This document shows positions 7,245 to 15,676 of a stretch of 64,000 nucleotides of DNA, piece by piece. This DNA is from JBBDXS01 sp040902195. GTDB lineage: Bacteria > Chloroflexota > Dehalococcoidia > DSTF01 > RBG-16-68-14. The stretch is taken from the NCBI GenBank assembly GCA_040902195.1, contig JBBDXS010000017.1:28389-92388 (forward strand), read 5' to 3'. The notes under the pieces are model-generated. The model searched no databases. It was not told where the DNA came from and was given only the letters and a program-made list of their open reading frames with translations. A program made the position numbers and the translations under genes. The first letter of the stretch is position 1. Each line of letters starts with the position of its first letter.

Positions 7245-8432
7245 ATGTTCTACCTCCACCAGCGACTGGACCCCGCGTTCGAGGAGCTGCTCCAGCGCGC
7301 GATCGAGGGTGGCTCGCTCACACGCGCGGACGGCGAGCGCCTGATCGCAGCCCGAGGATCCGAGCTGCCCGCGCTCATGCTCGCGGCGAGCACCGTGCGC
7401 GAGCAAGGCAAGGGCACCGCGATCACCTACTCTCGTAACGTCTTCATCCCGCTGACGAACCTCTGCCGCCAGAAGTGCGGGTACTGCACCTTCGCGCGCG
7501 GGCCGAAGGATCCCACGGCGCGCACGATGTCGCCCGACGAGGTACTCGCCATCGCGGAGGCCGGCCGGCGGCAGGGCTGCAAGGAGGCGTTGTTCTCGCT
7601 GGGGGAGAAGCCGGAGGAGGTCTACGACTTCGTCCGCGACGACCTGCGCCGGTTCGGACACGAGACGACGATCTCGTACCTGCGCGAGATGTGCGAGCTC
7701 GTCCTGAGCGAGACCGGCCTGCTGCCGCACGCGAACCCGGGCATCATGACCCGCGACGAGGTCGCGATGCTGCGCGACAGCAACGTGAGCATGGGCCTAA
7801 TGTTGGAGACGACGGCGGAGCGGCTGCACGACAAGGGCGAAGCGCATTTCAACTGCCCCGGCAAGATTCCCGAGCTGCGCCTCGACACGATGCGCTACGC
7901 CGCCGGCCAGGGCGTCGCGTTCACGACAGGCATCCTGATCGGGATCGGCGAAACGTGGGCGGAGCGCGTCGATTCGCTCTTCGCCATCAAGGAAGTGCAG
8001 GAAGAGCACGGCAACATCCAGGAAGTGATCGTCCAGAACTTCCGCGTGAAGGACGACATCCCGATGCGCCATCGCGATGAGCCGAGCGTGCTCGAGATGC
8101 AGCGCACGCTAGCGACGGCGCGGCTGATCCTGGGGCCGGGCATGAACATCCAGGCGCCGCCTAACCTGACGCCCGACTCGTACGGCGTGTACCTGCTCGC
8201 AGGCATCAACGACTGGGGCGGCGTCTCGCCGATCACGAAGGACTACATCAGCCCCGAAGCGCCCTGGCCCAAGATCGAGGAGCTGCGCGGCGTCACGGAG
8301 GAGGCGGGCTTCGAGCTGGTGGAGCGGCTGGCGCTTTACCCGGAGTTCGCGACGAACCAGCGCTTCGTGCGCGAGAGCTGCCGTCCCGCGATCGAGTCCT
8401 GGTCGGACGAGACGGGCTACGTCCGGGGCTAG
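7245..8432 (+). CDS. cofG: 7,8-didemethyl-8-hydroxy-5-deazariboflavin synthase subunit CofG
   Basis: This 395-residue radical SAM enzyme makes the deazaflavin (Fo) chromophore of coenzyme F420 with CofH. It has the CxxxCxxC cluster motif at Cys74, Cys78 and Cys81 (NLCRQKCGYCTF), the CofG-type segments FSLGEKPEE and HANPGIM, and the C-terminal block APPNLTP and INDWGGVSPIT. I chose ATG 7245 because AAAGAGAG precedes it and it lies after the leader terminator. An upstream in-frame GTG at 7179 falls inside the terminator stem. cofH follows after 7 nt. Confidence 0.95.
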   Translation: MFYLHQRLDPAFEELLQRAIEGGSLTRADGERLIAARGSELPALMLAASTVREQGKGTAITYSRNVFIPLTNLCRQKCGYCTFARGPKDPTARTMSPDEVLAIAEAGRRQGCKEALFSLGEKPEEVYDFVRDDLRRFGHETTISYLREMCELVLSETGLLPHANPGIMTRDEVAMLRDSNVSMGLMLETTAERLHDKGEAHFNCPGKIPELRLDTMRYAAGQGVAFTTGILIGIGETWAERVDSLFAIKEVQEEHGNIQEVIVQNFRVKDDIPMRHRDEPSVLEMQRTLATARLILGPGMNIQAPPNLTPDSYGVYLLAGINDWGGVSPITKDYISPEAPWPKIEELRGVTEEAGFELVERLALYPEFATNQRFVRESCRPAIESWSDETGYVRG

Positions 8433-8439
8433 GACAGAG

Positions 8440-9813
8440 ATGCGGGAAGCGAGAAACGAGATGGAATCAGAAATCAGCAGCCAGGAATCGGGCCACACCG
8501 CCGACCACCCGGTGGGAACGGTTTCGGTCTCCGCGCTGGAAGGGTTGTTGGGCGGGCTGACGCCCGCCGTCGCGGCGGCGATCGACCGCGCGCTGGCGGG
8601 CGAGGACATGTCGATCGACGACACGGTCTCGCTGCTCGAGTGCACGGGCGCCGATATGCAGGCGCTGCTCCTCGCAGCCGACTACTTGCGTCGCGAGCAG
8701 GCTGGCGATCTCGTGACGTACGTCGTCAACCGCAACATCAACTTCACCAACGTCTGCATCAAGCACTGCGGCTTTTGCGCCTTTAGCCGCGATCACCAGA
8801 CGGAGGAGGGCTACCTGCTCCCCGTCGAGGAGATCGTGCGGCGCGCGAAGGAGGCGTGGGACCTGGGCGCGACGGAGGTCTGCATCCAGGCCGGGCTGCC
8901 GCCGAAGATGGACGGCGACCTCTATCTGCGCCTGTGCGAGGCGATCAAGGCGGAGCTACCCGACATCCACATCCACGGCTTTTCGCCGGAAGAGGTGCTC
9001 TACGGCTCGATCCGGTCGCGCTGCTCGATACCGGAGTTCTTGCGCCGCCTGCGCGATTCGGGCGTGGGTAGCCTGCCGGGCACGTCGGCCGAGATCCTGG
9101 TGCAGGAAGTGCGCGACAAGATCGCGCCGGGACGCATCACGGTCGACCAGTGGATCGAGGTGATCACCTCCGCGCACGAGCTCGGCATCCCGACGACGTC
9201 CACGATCATGTACGGCCACGTCGAGACGGTCGAGCACCAGGCGCGCCACCTCCTGCTCCTACGCGACGTCCAGCGCCGCACGGGCGGGATTACAGAGTTC
9301 GTGCCGCTGAGCTTCGTGCACAGCGAGGCGCCGATGTATCTCAAGGGCCTCGTCGAAGGGATCCGGCCGAGCGTGAGCGGGCCGGAGCTGATGAAGATGT
9401 ACGCCGTGGCGCGGCTCGTCTTCGGGCGCGACATCCAGAACATTCAGGTCTCGTGGGTGAAGGAGGGGCCGCGGCTGGCGCAGCTCCTGCTCACCGCCGG
9501 CGCGAACGACATGGGCGGCACGCTGATCAATGAAAGCATCTCGACCGCGGCGGGGGCGTCGCACGGGCAGCTCGTACGGCCGGCGCAGTTCCGGCAGCTC
9601 GCGCGCGACATGGGGCGCGTGCCGGCGGAGCGCACGACGACCTACGGCGTGACGCGCGTCTTCCGCGACCCCGCGCAGGACCCCGTCGATCCGCTCGACG
9701 TTGTCGAGTACGACGACAAGCGCTTCGGGACGTACAAAGTGCTCGTGCAGCTCGAGGACTGGCGCTTCAAAGACAGCTTCGAGAGCGTGGGCGAGAAGTC
9801 GAAGAAGGGCTAG
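8440..9813 (+). CDS. cofH: 5-amino-6-(D-ribitylamino)uracil--L-tyrosine 4-hydroxyphenyl transferase CofH
   Basis: This 457-residue radical SAM enzyme joins the tyrosine-derived 4-hydroxybenzyl unit to the ribitylaminouracil precursor in Fo synthesis. The CxxxCxxC motif is at Cys106, Cys110 and Cys113 (NVCIKHCGFCAF). Conserved CofH features include IQAGLPPKMDG, HIHGFSPEE and the C-terminal NDMGGTLINESIS. The first 25 residues are variable, and ATG 8461 is an alternative start. A decayed copy of its last 85 codons lies at 11438-11691 fused to an SDR fragment. Confidence 0.95.
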   Translation: MREARNEMESEISSQESGHTADHPVGTVSVSALEGLLGGLTPAVAAAIDRALAGEDMSIDDTVSLLECTGADMQALLLAADYLRREQAGDLVTYVVNRNINFTNVCIKHCGFCAFSRDHQTEEGYLLPVEEIVRRAKEAWDLGATEVCIQAGLPPKMDGDLYLRLCEAIKAELPDIHIHGFSPEEVLYGSIRSRCSIPEFLRRLRDSGVGSLPGTSAEILVQEVRDKIAPGRITVDQWIEVITSAHELGIPTTSTIMYGHVETVEHQARHLLLLRDVQRRTGGITEFVPLSFVHSEAPMYLKGLVEGIRPSVSGPELMKMYAVARLVFGRDIQNIQVSWVKEGPRLAQLLLTAGANDMGGTLINESISTAAGASHGQLVRPAQFRQLARDMGRVPAERTTTYGVTRVFRDPAQDPVDPLDVVEYDDKRFGTYKVLVQLEDWRFKDSFESVGEKSKKG

Positions 9814-9819
9814 AGACCT

Positions 9820-10083
9820 GTGGCTTCACGAGAGTTCACGGTCGAAGAAGCGACGCGCATAGGCGAGGCGATCGGCATCGATTGGAAGTCGAGCGCGTTC
9901 GACGTCGAGCAGTTCCGGATGGGCCTCAAGGTCGAGTTGGAACATGGCACGCAGGATCCCGCCACCGACGTAACGCACGACGATCTCCTGGTCACGGGCA
10001 AGATCGCCCACGCGCACTTAAACGAGATTCCGGATTACTACACGCGCCTCGACAAGATGGAGCGCGAGGCAGAAGGGCGCTAG
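9820..10083 (+). CDS. DUF5661 family small protein
   Basis: This 87-residue soluble protein has the pattern FTVEEATRIGEAIGIDW, then VEQFRMGLKVELEHG and HAHLNEIPDYYTRLDKME. The pattern fits the DUF5661 family of small bacterial proteins of unknown function. It starts with GTG 6 nt after cofH, so it is probably the last gene of the cofG-cofH transcript. Its stop overlaps the stop of the convergent BTAD regulator gene by 3-4 bp. A role linked to deazaflavin is only suggested by position. Confidence 0.75.
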   Translation: MASREFTVEEATRIGEAIGIDWKSSAFDVEQFRMGLKVELEHGTQDPATDVTHDDLLVTGKIAHAHLNEIPDYYTRLDKMEREAEGR

Positions 10084-10841
10084 GCCAGCAACTCCAGGTA
10101 GACCGCCTCGGTTTCTGGGGACGGGTCCGTACCGAGTTCCGACACGAGCAGCTCGCGGACGCGGTGATACGCCTGTACCGCGCCCGCAGGGTTGCCTGAC
10201 AGCGCATGCGCTCGCATCAAGAGCTGGAGGCTGGTCTCGCGGAACGGATCGAGGGCGAGCGCCTCTTGCGCCGCCTCGATCGCGAGCGCGCCGTCGCCGG
10301 CATGGAGCCAGACCCTCGTGAGACACTCCAGCGCCCGCACGTGCATGCGCGCGAGCCGGTCGCGCTGGTGCGCGATCCAGCCGTCTTCATCCCCCGAGAG
10401 GAACGGCCGGCGCGTGATGTTATCCGCTACGACGGCGGGGCCGAACGCGTCGCGCGGCCTGCCGTGCCGCAGCGCCGATTCCGCGACGTCGATCGCCTGC
10501 GTCGCCGCCTCGATGTCCACCCATGTGTCGTGCGGGAGGAAGAGCCGGTACTGCCCGAAGCCGCGCGAGATCGACACGTCGTGCGGGCGCAGAGCGGGCG
10601 TGTCCAGCAACGAGCGCAACCTACTCACGACCGCACTGAGTGCCGTCGACCAGGCAGGCGGCGGCTCGACGGGCCAGAGCACCGCCGCCAGCTCCTCGCG
10701 CGTTACCGGTCGCGCGCGCTCACAAACAAGGAACGCGAATACTGCGCGCTCCTGGCGGCCGCGAAAGTCGCGCTCGCCCAAGACAAGGTGGCCCCCGACT
10801 TCCACGCCCGCACGACCCGTGAGATAGATACGAATGCTCAT
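10080..10841 (-). CDS. BTAD-domain (SARP-like) transcriptional regulator
   Basis: The protein is about 253 residues. The N-terminal part is an OmpR-type winged helix of the SARP kind (IRIYLTGRAGVEV; REELAAVLWP; LSAVVSRLRSLL). The rest is a bacterial transcriptional activation domain of helical TPR-like repeats ending in SELGTDPSPETEAVYLELL, the usual BTAD terminus. No ATPase or kinase part is attached. I prefer ATG 10841 because TAGCAT (10849-10854) would be a -10 box only 7 nt from it. ATG 10850 lies inside that box. Targets are unknown. Confidence 0.8.
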   Translation of the reverse strand: MSIRIYLTGRAGVEVGGHLVLGERDFRGRQERAVFAFLVCERARPVTREELAAVLWPVEPPPAWSTALSAVVSRLRSLLDTPALRPHDVSISRGFGQYRLFLPHDTWVDIEAATQAIDVAESALRHGRPRDAFGPAVVADNITRRPFLSGDEDGWIAHQRDRLARMHVRALECLTRVWLHAGDGALAIEAAQEALALDPFRETSLQLLMRAHALSGNPAGAVQAYHRVRELLVSELGTDPSPETEAVYLELLA

Positions 10842-10919
10842 CGTCGTCATGCTACAAGAAAGCGACAAGGATCCGGCAAGGACCTGCTGGTAGCATGCGG
10901 GTTGAAAGGAGGCGATATC

Positions 10920-11072
10920 ATGGCCCGGAAAATCGTGAAGTGCCCCTGCGGCTGGAGCTACGGCTCTGAAAGCGACGACGACCTCGTGCGTGAGGTGCAA
11001 AAGCACGGCAAGGAAGTCCACAACCAGGAGGCCTCGCGCGAGGACGTCCTCGCGATGGCGCAGCCCGAGTAG
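10920..11072 (+). CDS. DUF1059 family protein
   Basis: This 50-residue protein, MARKIVKCPCGWSYGSESDD and onward, has the CPCG motif and the terminal His-containing helix (EVQKHGKEVHNQ) of DUF1059, a family of very small proteins with an unknown role. The start is fixed by a strong AAAGGAGG at 10906-10913. A possible -10 (TAGCAT) lies near 10892. It is divergent from the BTAD regulator, and the two may share control of this 80-bp region. Confidence 0.85.
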   Translation: MARKIVKCPCGWSYGSESDDDLVREVQKHGKEVHNQEASREDVLAMAQPE

Positions 11073-11088
11073 GCAGTAGGGGCGGGTC

Positions 11089-11141
11089 TCCCTCACCCTA
11101 CCCTTCGGGCATCCCTCTTCCTCAAGAGGGAGAGGGAACTC
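11089..11141. repeat. Dispersed repeat, family C
   Basis: The segment contains CTCCCTCACCCTACCCTTCG and then CTCAAGAGGGAGAGGGAACT. The pattern of CCCTCACCC and GAGGGAGAGGG arms recurs at 39755-39838 and 47005-47098. It looks like a short palindromic element of the kind scattered between genes in many environmental genomes. Confidence 0.5.
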
Positions 11142-11184
11142 CACTGTTCTGTCACGGACAGAGCCCGGCGACTCGCGATGAGCC

Positions 11185-11443
11185 CTACTGGTGCCGTGTG
11201 GAGATGCCGCCGTCGACGGGGATGACGGCGCCGGTCAGGAACGCCCCCGCGCGCGACGCCAGGTAGATCGCCGCGCCCGCCATGTCGTCCGGGCGGCCGA
11301 TGCGCCCCAGCGGACACGAGGCGCGGATCTGGTCGCCGAAGCGCTCGAGCGTGGCGGCCATCATCTTGCTCTCGAACGGCCCCGGCGCGATCGCGTTGAC
11401 GGCGCCAGCAGGTGCGCCAGCGCGCGCGTGAGGTGGTGCACGG
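11185..11443 (-). pseudogene. Truncated SDR C-terminal fragment (copy of 12363-13136)
   Basis: On the minus strand this encodes the last 75 or so residues of the SDR at 12363 (AIAPGPFESKM through PVDGGISTRHQ) almost unchanged. A 13-bp deletion relative to the intact gene then shifts the frame just upstream of the AIAPGP codons. Homology ends at GCACGG (11438-11443), where cofH-derived sequence on the opposite strand begins. The start, cofactor site and catalytic Tyr-Lys are absent, so it cannot be functional. Confidence 0.85.
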
Positions 11444-11691
11444 ACAGCTCGTGAGGCCGGCCGCAGTTCCGGCAACTCGCGCGCGACGTGGGGCGCGTGC
11501 CGGCCGAGCGCACGACGACCTACGGCGTGACGCGCGTCTTCCGCGACCCCGCGCAGGACCCCACCGACCCGCTCGACGTTGTCGAGTACGACGACAAGCG
11601 CTTCGGGACGTACAAGGTGCTCGTCCAGCTCGAGGACTGGCGCTTCAAAGACAGCTTCGAGAGCGTGGGCGGGAAGTCGGGGAAGAGTTGA
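11438..11691 (+). pseudogene. Truncated cofH C-terminal fragment (copy of 9560-9813)
   Basis: The plus strand repeats the last 85 codons of cofH, beginning at HGQLVRPA and including ERTTTYGVTRVFRDPAQDP and WRFKDSFESVG. A single-base insertion near 11462 shifts the frame. An open frame from GTG 11488 gives 67 residues without the radical SAM core. The sequence stays close to the intact gene until just before the stop, then diverges. It is joined to the SDR fragment through the shared GCACGG. Confidence 0.85.
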
Positions 11692-11733
11692 CAACATGCG
11701 CCCGATCCGACTAGATGCCTGCGGAGGCGGCGC

Positions 11734-12357
11734 GTGCGATCAACTTACTTACTTCCTCTTTGGCTAGTCGCAACTGCGGCGCTTCTCATGGCATGCAGCG
11801 GCGACGGGTCTCAAGACGCCTCTATCCGGCCCGAGGACACGCCCGTGCTCACTACCGAGGCCGTGGCAACAGAGGACGAGGTCTGTGCGGACCACCCTGA
11901 TGACGCCTGCGACGTCCTGAAGTACTTCATCGCGTTATACGATGTGCGGGCCCAGGCTGAAGCCGCAATCAATGCGGAGCTTGAATACATAGCGCCCACG
12001 CTCACTCCAGATGCTTCCGGCGATGACTATCGTGCTGTGGCGCAGGAAGGCATCTTCCGTACGCGGGTCTACATCGAATCGATGATCCAGGGTCTTGAAC
12101 AGCTGACGCCACCCCCACCCTTGGTAGAAGCCCACTCCCAATACCTTGATGCGTACTCGCAGTCGCTTCGCCTCGGTGAAGAAGCTTCGGCAATCATGGA
12201 CATGGAGGACGTTGATACGTTCGAAGAAGTCCGCTCGGCTTTCGACACTTTGCTGCTGGCGACCGACGTCCTAAACAAGGTGGCCTGCGAGGCGCTGGTG
12301 GACGTGGCGGACAGGTACAACGTCCGTTCCGGCTTGGACTGCAATCAGCCTGAGTAG
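11734..12357 (+). CDS. Lipoprotein of unknown function
   Basis: The 207-residue protein has a lipoprotein signal (hydrophobic helix, then LLMAC). An acidic soluble domain follows that is predicted mostly helical, with three further cysteines (CADHPDDACDVL and late CEALV, LDCNQ) that could form disulfides outside the cell. The GTG start is preceded by GCGGAGG. No family is recognised. It lies between the chimeric pseudogene and the intact SDR, and its base composition is somewhat less GC-rich than its neighbours. Confidence 0.7.
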   Translation: MRSTYLLPLWLVATAALLMACSGDGSQDASIRPEDTPVLTTEAVATEDEVCADHPDDACDVLKYFIALYDVRAQAEAAINAELEYIAPTLTPDASGDDYRAVAQEGIFRTRVYIESMIQGLEQLTPPPPLVEAHSQYLDAYSQSLRLGEEASAIMDMEDVDTFEEVRSAFDTLLLATDVLNKVACEALVDVADRYNVRSGLDCNQPE

Positions 12358-12362
12358 CGCCC

Positions 12363-13136
12363 CTACTGGTGCCGCGTGCTTATCCCGCCGTCGACGGGGA
12401 TGACGGCGCCGGTGAGGTAGGCGCCCGCGCGCGACGACAGGTAGATCGCCGCGCCCGCCATGTCGTCCGGGCGGCCGATGCGGCCGAGCGGGCACGAGGC
12501 GCGGATCTGGTCCCCGAAGCGCTCGAGCGTGGCGGCCATCATCTTGCTCTCGAACGGCCCCGGCGCGATCGCGTTGACGGTGATGCGCTGAGCCGCCAGC
12601 CGGTGCGCCAGCGTACGCGTGAGATGGTGCACGGCGGCCTTGCTCGTGGAATAGGCGTACGTTTCGAGCTGCGGCGCCTGCAGCCCGTCGATCGAGCCGA
12701 TGTTGATCACGCGGGCGGGGTCGTCGTCGCTCGCCGCCTTCTCGAGCAGCGGCACGAGCATGCGCGTGAGGTGGAAGACGGCGCGCACGTTGAGGTCCAT
12801 CACCTTACCCCAGCCCGCGTCCGGATACTCAGCCAGCGGCGCGCCCCAGTTCGCGCCGGCGTTGTTCACGAGCACGTGCAGCCGCTCCTCGCGCGAGGCG
12901 ATCTCGTCCGCGAGCGCGCGACAGCCGGCCTCGCTGCCGAGATCGGCCGGGATAGAGATACACGTCCCGGACTGCGAGAGCTCGCGCGCGACCTGGTTGC
13001 AGACGTCCGCGCTGCGAGACGAGATATACGTCTTCGCGCCGCCCTCGACGAAGCCGCGCGCGATCATGAGTCCGATCCCGCGCGAGCCGCCCGTGACCAA
13101 CGCGGTCTTGCCTTTCACCGAGAACAGATCTGCCAT
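12363..13136 (-). CDS. Short-chain dehydrogenase/reductase
   Basis: The 257-residue classical SDR has the NAD(P) motif GGSRGIGL (about residues 16-23), NNAGANWG, the catalytic serine in NIGSIDG, and YSTSK as the Tyr-Lys pair. A C-terminal AIAPGPFESKM and PVDGGIS follow. It is closest in pattern to 3-oxoacyl reductase/RhlG-like enzymes, but the substrate cannot be inferred. ATG 13136 is chosen because GGAGGGGGAGGG precedes it and homology begins there. A partial duplicate lies at 11185-11443. Confidence 0.9.
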   Translation of the reverse strand: MADLFSVKGKTALVTGGSRGIGLMIARGFVEGGAKTYISSRSADVCNQVARELSQSGTCISIPADLGSEAGCRALADEIASREERLHVLVNNAGANWGAPLAEYPDAGWGKVMDLNVRAVFHLTRMLVPLLEKAASDDDPARVINIGSIDGLQAPQLETYAYSTSKAAVHHLTRTLAHRLAAQRITVNAIAPGPFESKMMAATLERFGDQIRASCPLGRIGRPDDMAGAAIYLSSRAGAYLTGAVIPVDGGISTRHQ

Positions 13137-13152
13137 GGTCCCTCCCCCTCCC

Positions 13153-13200
13153 CGTCGGGGTCTGTCTCCTACGGCGACTCTTCGAGAAGACCCCGACCTA
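13153..13200. repeat. Dispersed hairpin repeat, family B
   Basis: GTCGGGGTCT is followed about 30 nt later by AGACCCCGACCTAC, forming inverted arms. The 36-bp right part (CTCCTACGGCGACTCTTCGA and onward) recurs at 17284-17325 with about one change. A minimal version with only a 2-nt loop is at 17184-17205. Confidence 0.7.
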
Positions 13201-13346
13201 CAAAGCCCTCTCCGAGGTCTGAGACCCCGGCCTGCCGAGCAATCTCGCTGCTCGCGAATCCCGAGCATAGCCTATCGGGTGTACATCTCCCTAGCTAGCC
13301 GGTCGATAACACCTATAGGGTCATCCCGGCCCTGGAGGAGAGACCC

Positions 13347-14402
13347 ATGCCCAGATTCAGCTTGCCTTCTATCGGGCTGGCGCTTGCGCTGGTCGCCGGC
13401 GCGGCCCTGCTAAGCGTGATGCGCTCGGAGGCCGGCACGCCGGCGCCGGAGCCGAACGACACGCCGGAGACGTGCAGCCCGATCGCCGTGGGCAACACCG
13501 TGAACGCCGTGATCGGCGCGCCGGGCGACGTCGACTACTACTGCTTCACCGGCAACGCCGGGCAGACGATCGCGGCCGACATCGACTCGGCGCAGGCGGG
13601 CGAGCCGCCGTTTGACTCGCTGCTCACGCTCTATCCAGCAACCGGCGGCGCGCTCGCCCACAACGACGACCACGACGGGTTCGACTCGTACCTCGAGTAC
13701 ACGTTCGCGAGCACGGGCACGTACCGCCTGCGCGTGAAATCGAACTACTCGTGCTGCGGCGGGCCGGAGTATGCGTACACGCTCAAGCTGACGCAGCTTG
13801 CCGCGCCCGCGACGCCGACGCCGCTCCCGGTCGACGACCCGAGCTGCGTGCAGATCGCGCCGGGCGCAGTGATAAACGACGCCATCGATCCGGAAGGCGA
13901 CAGGGACAGCTACTGCTTCTCCGGCACGGGTGGCCAGGTCGTCATCGGCGACATCGACGCGACGCAGATCGGATCGATCCTCGATGGCGTGCTCTACCTC
14001 CACGATGAGCATGGCAACCAGCTCGCTAGGAGCGACGACCACGACGACTTCGATCCCTACATCCAGTACACGTTGCCGGCGACGCAGCGATACGTCTTCC
14101 GCATTCAGGCGGCTGAGGACCCGTATTTCGGCGGGCCACAGGCGACGTACACGTTCAGGTTCACCGCCCCGAGCGCGCCGCCGACGCCCACGGCTTCCCC
14201 AGGCGCTGCGGGCGATGCGAGCTGCGACGGCCACATCAACAGCATCGATGCGGCACTAGTGTTACAGAACTCGGCTGGATTGCTTCAAAACATCCCCTGT
14301 GCGAACCAGGCGGACGTGAACGACGACGGAGTGAAGAACTCGCTCGACGCCGCGCTCATCCTGCAGTACTCGGCCGGGCTACTGAATCACCTCCCGGTTT
14401 AG
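13347..14402 (+). CDS. Exported protein with two PPC domains and a dockerin-like C-terminus
   Basis: The 351-residue protein has an N-terminal signal peptide (hydrophobic residues about 9-25). Two bacterial pre-peptidase C-terminal type beta domains follow (about residues 32-150 and 165-280). Each has the DVDYYCF or DRDSYCF strand and an HDDFDPY-like acidic stretch. A Pro/Thr linker leads to a dockerin type I-like pair of calcium loops (DASCDGHINSIDAALVLQ and ADVNDDGVKNSLDAALILQ). GGAGGAG precedes the ATG, and TATAGG at about 13313 may be the -10. No protease domain is attached. Confidence 0.85.
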   Translation: MPRFSLPSIGLALALVAGAALLSVMRSEAGTPAPEPNDTPETCSPIAVGNTVNAVIGAPGDVDYYCFTGNAGQTIAADIDSAQAGEPPFDSLLTLYPATGGALAHNDDHDGFDSYLEYTFASTGTYRLRVKSNYSCCGGPEYAYTLKLTQLAAPATPTPLPVDDPSCVQIAPGAVINDAIDPEGDRDSYCFSGTGGQVVIGDIDATQIGSILDGVLYLHDEHGNQLARSDDHDDFDPYIQYTLPATQRYVFRIQAAEDPYFGGPQATYTFRFTAPSAPPTPTASPGAAGDASCDGHINSIDAALVLQNSAGLLQNIPCANQADVNDDGVKNSLDAALILQYSAGLLNHLPV

Positions 14403-14438
14403 CGCACCCCTCCCCGACGCGGCGAGGGGAACAAAGAA

Positions 14439-14468
14439 AGACGCCGCCGTCAGCGGACGGCGGCGTCT
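14439..14468. terminator. Bidirectional intrinsic terminator
   Basis: A perfect 13-bp inverted repeat (AGACGCCGCCGTC, 4-nt loop AGCG, GACGGCGGCGTCT) lies between two convergent genes. Read on the minus strand it is followed by TTCTTTGTT, so it best terminates the methyltransferase gene. It would also serve the dockerin gene from the left. Confidence 0.85.
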
Positions 14469-14489
14469 TCGTGCGTAAGGGCTGCGCGG

Positions 14490-15560
14490 CTACTTGTTCG
14501 CTACGTAGTAGTTGTTGAGGATGTCGCCTTCGACCTTGGCCGTGGTAATGTCCTTGAAGCCGGCTTCGCCCATCAGCTCGTGCGCCTTCTGCTCACCCCA
14601 CATCGTGCCGAGGCCTTCGCCACCCAGGGCGAGGGAGACGGTCATGCAGTGGAACGTCGAGATGCCGTACATGGCCGGCGCAAGCGGGTGCTCCATGTTC
14701 TCATGCAGGTTACTCGACGCCGCGATATCGACGCAGAGGAAGGTGCCGCCCGGCCGGAGCAGGTTGTAGATGTTCTTGAGGACCTGACGCGGCTTCGCCT
14801 GGTCGTGGATCGCGTCGAATACGGTAATCAGGTCGAACTGGTCCGAGCCGTCGAACGCCGAGATGTCCTTGGCCTCGAACTTGGCGTTCTTGAGGCCCAT
14901 GGCTGTCGCTTCTTTTCGCCCTACCTCCACTCCCTCGTCGGAGAAGTCGTAGCCCGTGAAGCGGCTGTTCGGAAACGCTTGCGCCATCAGGTTGATGGCG
15001 TGCCCGGAGCCGCAAGCGAGGTCGGCTACGTCGATACCGCTCTTGAGCCGTTCGACGAGACCGGGCACGAGCGGCAACGTGACGTCGAGAAGCGTGGCGT
15101 CGAAGATCTGGCCGCTCATCGCCGCCATCATGCGCTGGAAGTTCTCGAACTTCGCGTACGGCACGCCGCCGCCCTTGCGGAAGCTCTCAACGATGCCGGG
15201 CTGTACGGCCCCCATTTCCGGAAGAAACTCAGCGAACGTACACAGGTTGCCGGGGCCGGCCGCACGCGTGATCGATGCCGCGTGCTCCGGCGGCAGGAAG
15301 TACGTACCCTTCGCCGCGTCGTACTCCACGATGCCTCCCGTCACGACCGAGCCGAGCCACTCGCGCACGTACCGTTCGTTGAGGCCGGTCTTCTTCGCGA
15401 TCTCTTCGCTTGTTGAGGGCGACATCTCCGCCATCGCGTCGAACAGTCCCGTCTGGTGGCCGACGCCGAGCATGAGCGAGAGCAGGCCTCCGTTGAGGAT
15501 GCCGATCACTTGCCCGGCGAACGCCTCGGCTTTGGCAGGATCAAGTTGCTGTGTGGTCAC
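14490..15560 (-). CDS. SAM-dependent methyltransferase with winged-helix N-terminus
   Basis: The 356-residue protein has an N-terminal winged-helix/dimerisation region (residues about 20-95, GLFDAMAEMSP to EYDAAKGTYFLP), as in O-methyltransferase-like and Rv2258c-like proteins. A class I methyltransferase domain follows with motif I DLACGSGHAINLMA, YDFSDEGV, FDLITVFDAIHD and LLRPGGTFLCVDI. The start is a GTG after AAAGGGGCA. TATACT on the minus strand near 15620 could be its -10. The substrate is unknown. Confidence 0.85.
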   Translation of the reverse strand: MTTQQLDPAKAEAFAGQVIGILNGGLLSLMLGVGHQTGLFDAMAEMSPSTSEEIAKKTGLNERYVREWLGSVVTGGIVEYDAAKGTYFLPPEHAASITRAAGPGNLCTFAEFLPEMGAVQPGIVESFRKGGGVPYAKFENFQRMMAAMSGQIFDATLLDVTLPLVPGLVERLKSGIDVADLACGSGHAINLMAQAFPNSRFTGYDFSDEGVEVGRKEATAMGLKNAKFEAKDISAFDGSDQFDLITVFDAIHDQAKPRQVLKNIYNLLRPGGTFLCVDIAASSNLHENMEHPLAPAMYGISTFHCMTVSLALGGEGLGTMWGEQKAHELMGEAGFKDITTAKVEGDILNNYYVANK

Positions 15561-15676
15561 AGGAGTGCCCCTTTCTGTTCTGTGCCTAGAGAGCCCTATT
15601 GGATACCAGCGACGGGCAGTATACAGCGGCTGCGCGCTGAGCGTAAGAGAGACAAGTCACACTTCGGGGGGAGCGG

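Noticed and set aside
11488..11691. Functional small protein from the cofH fragment
   Set aside because: It lacks the radical SAM core, begins at a codon created by a frameshift, and is joined to an SDR fragment. It is better explained as a pseudogene.
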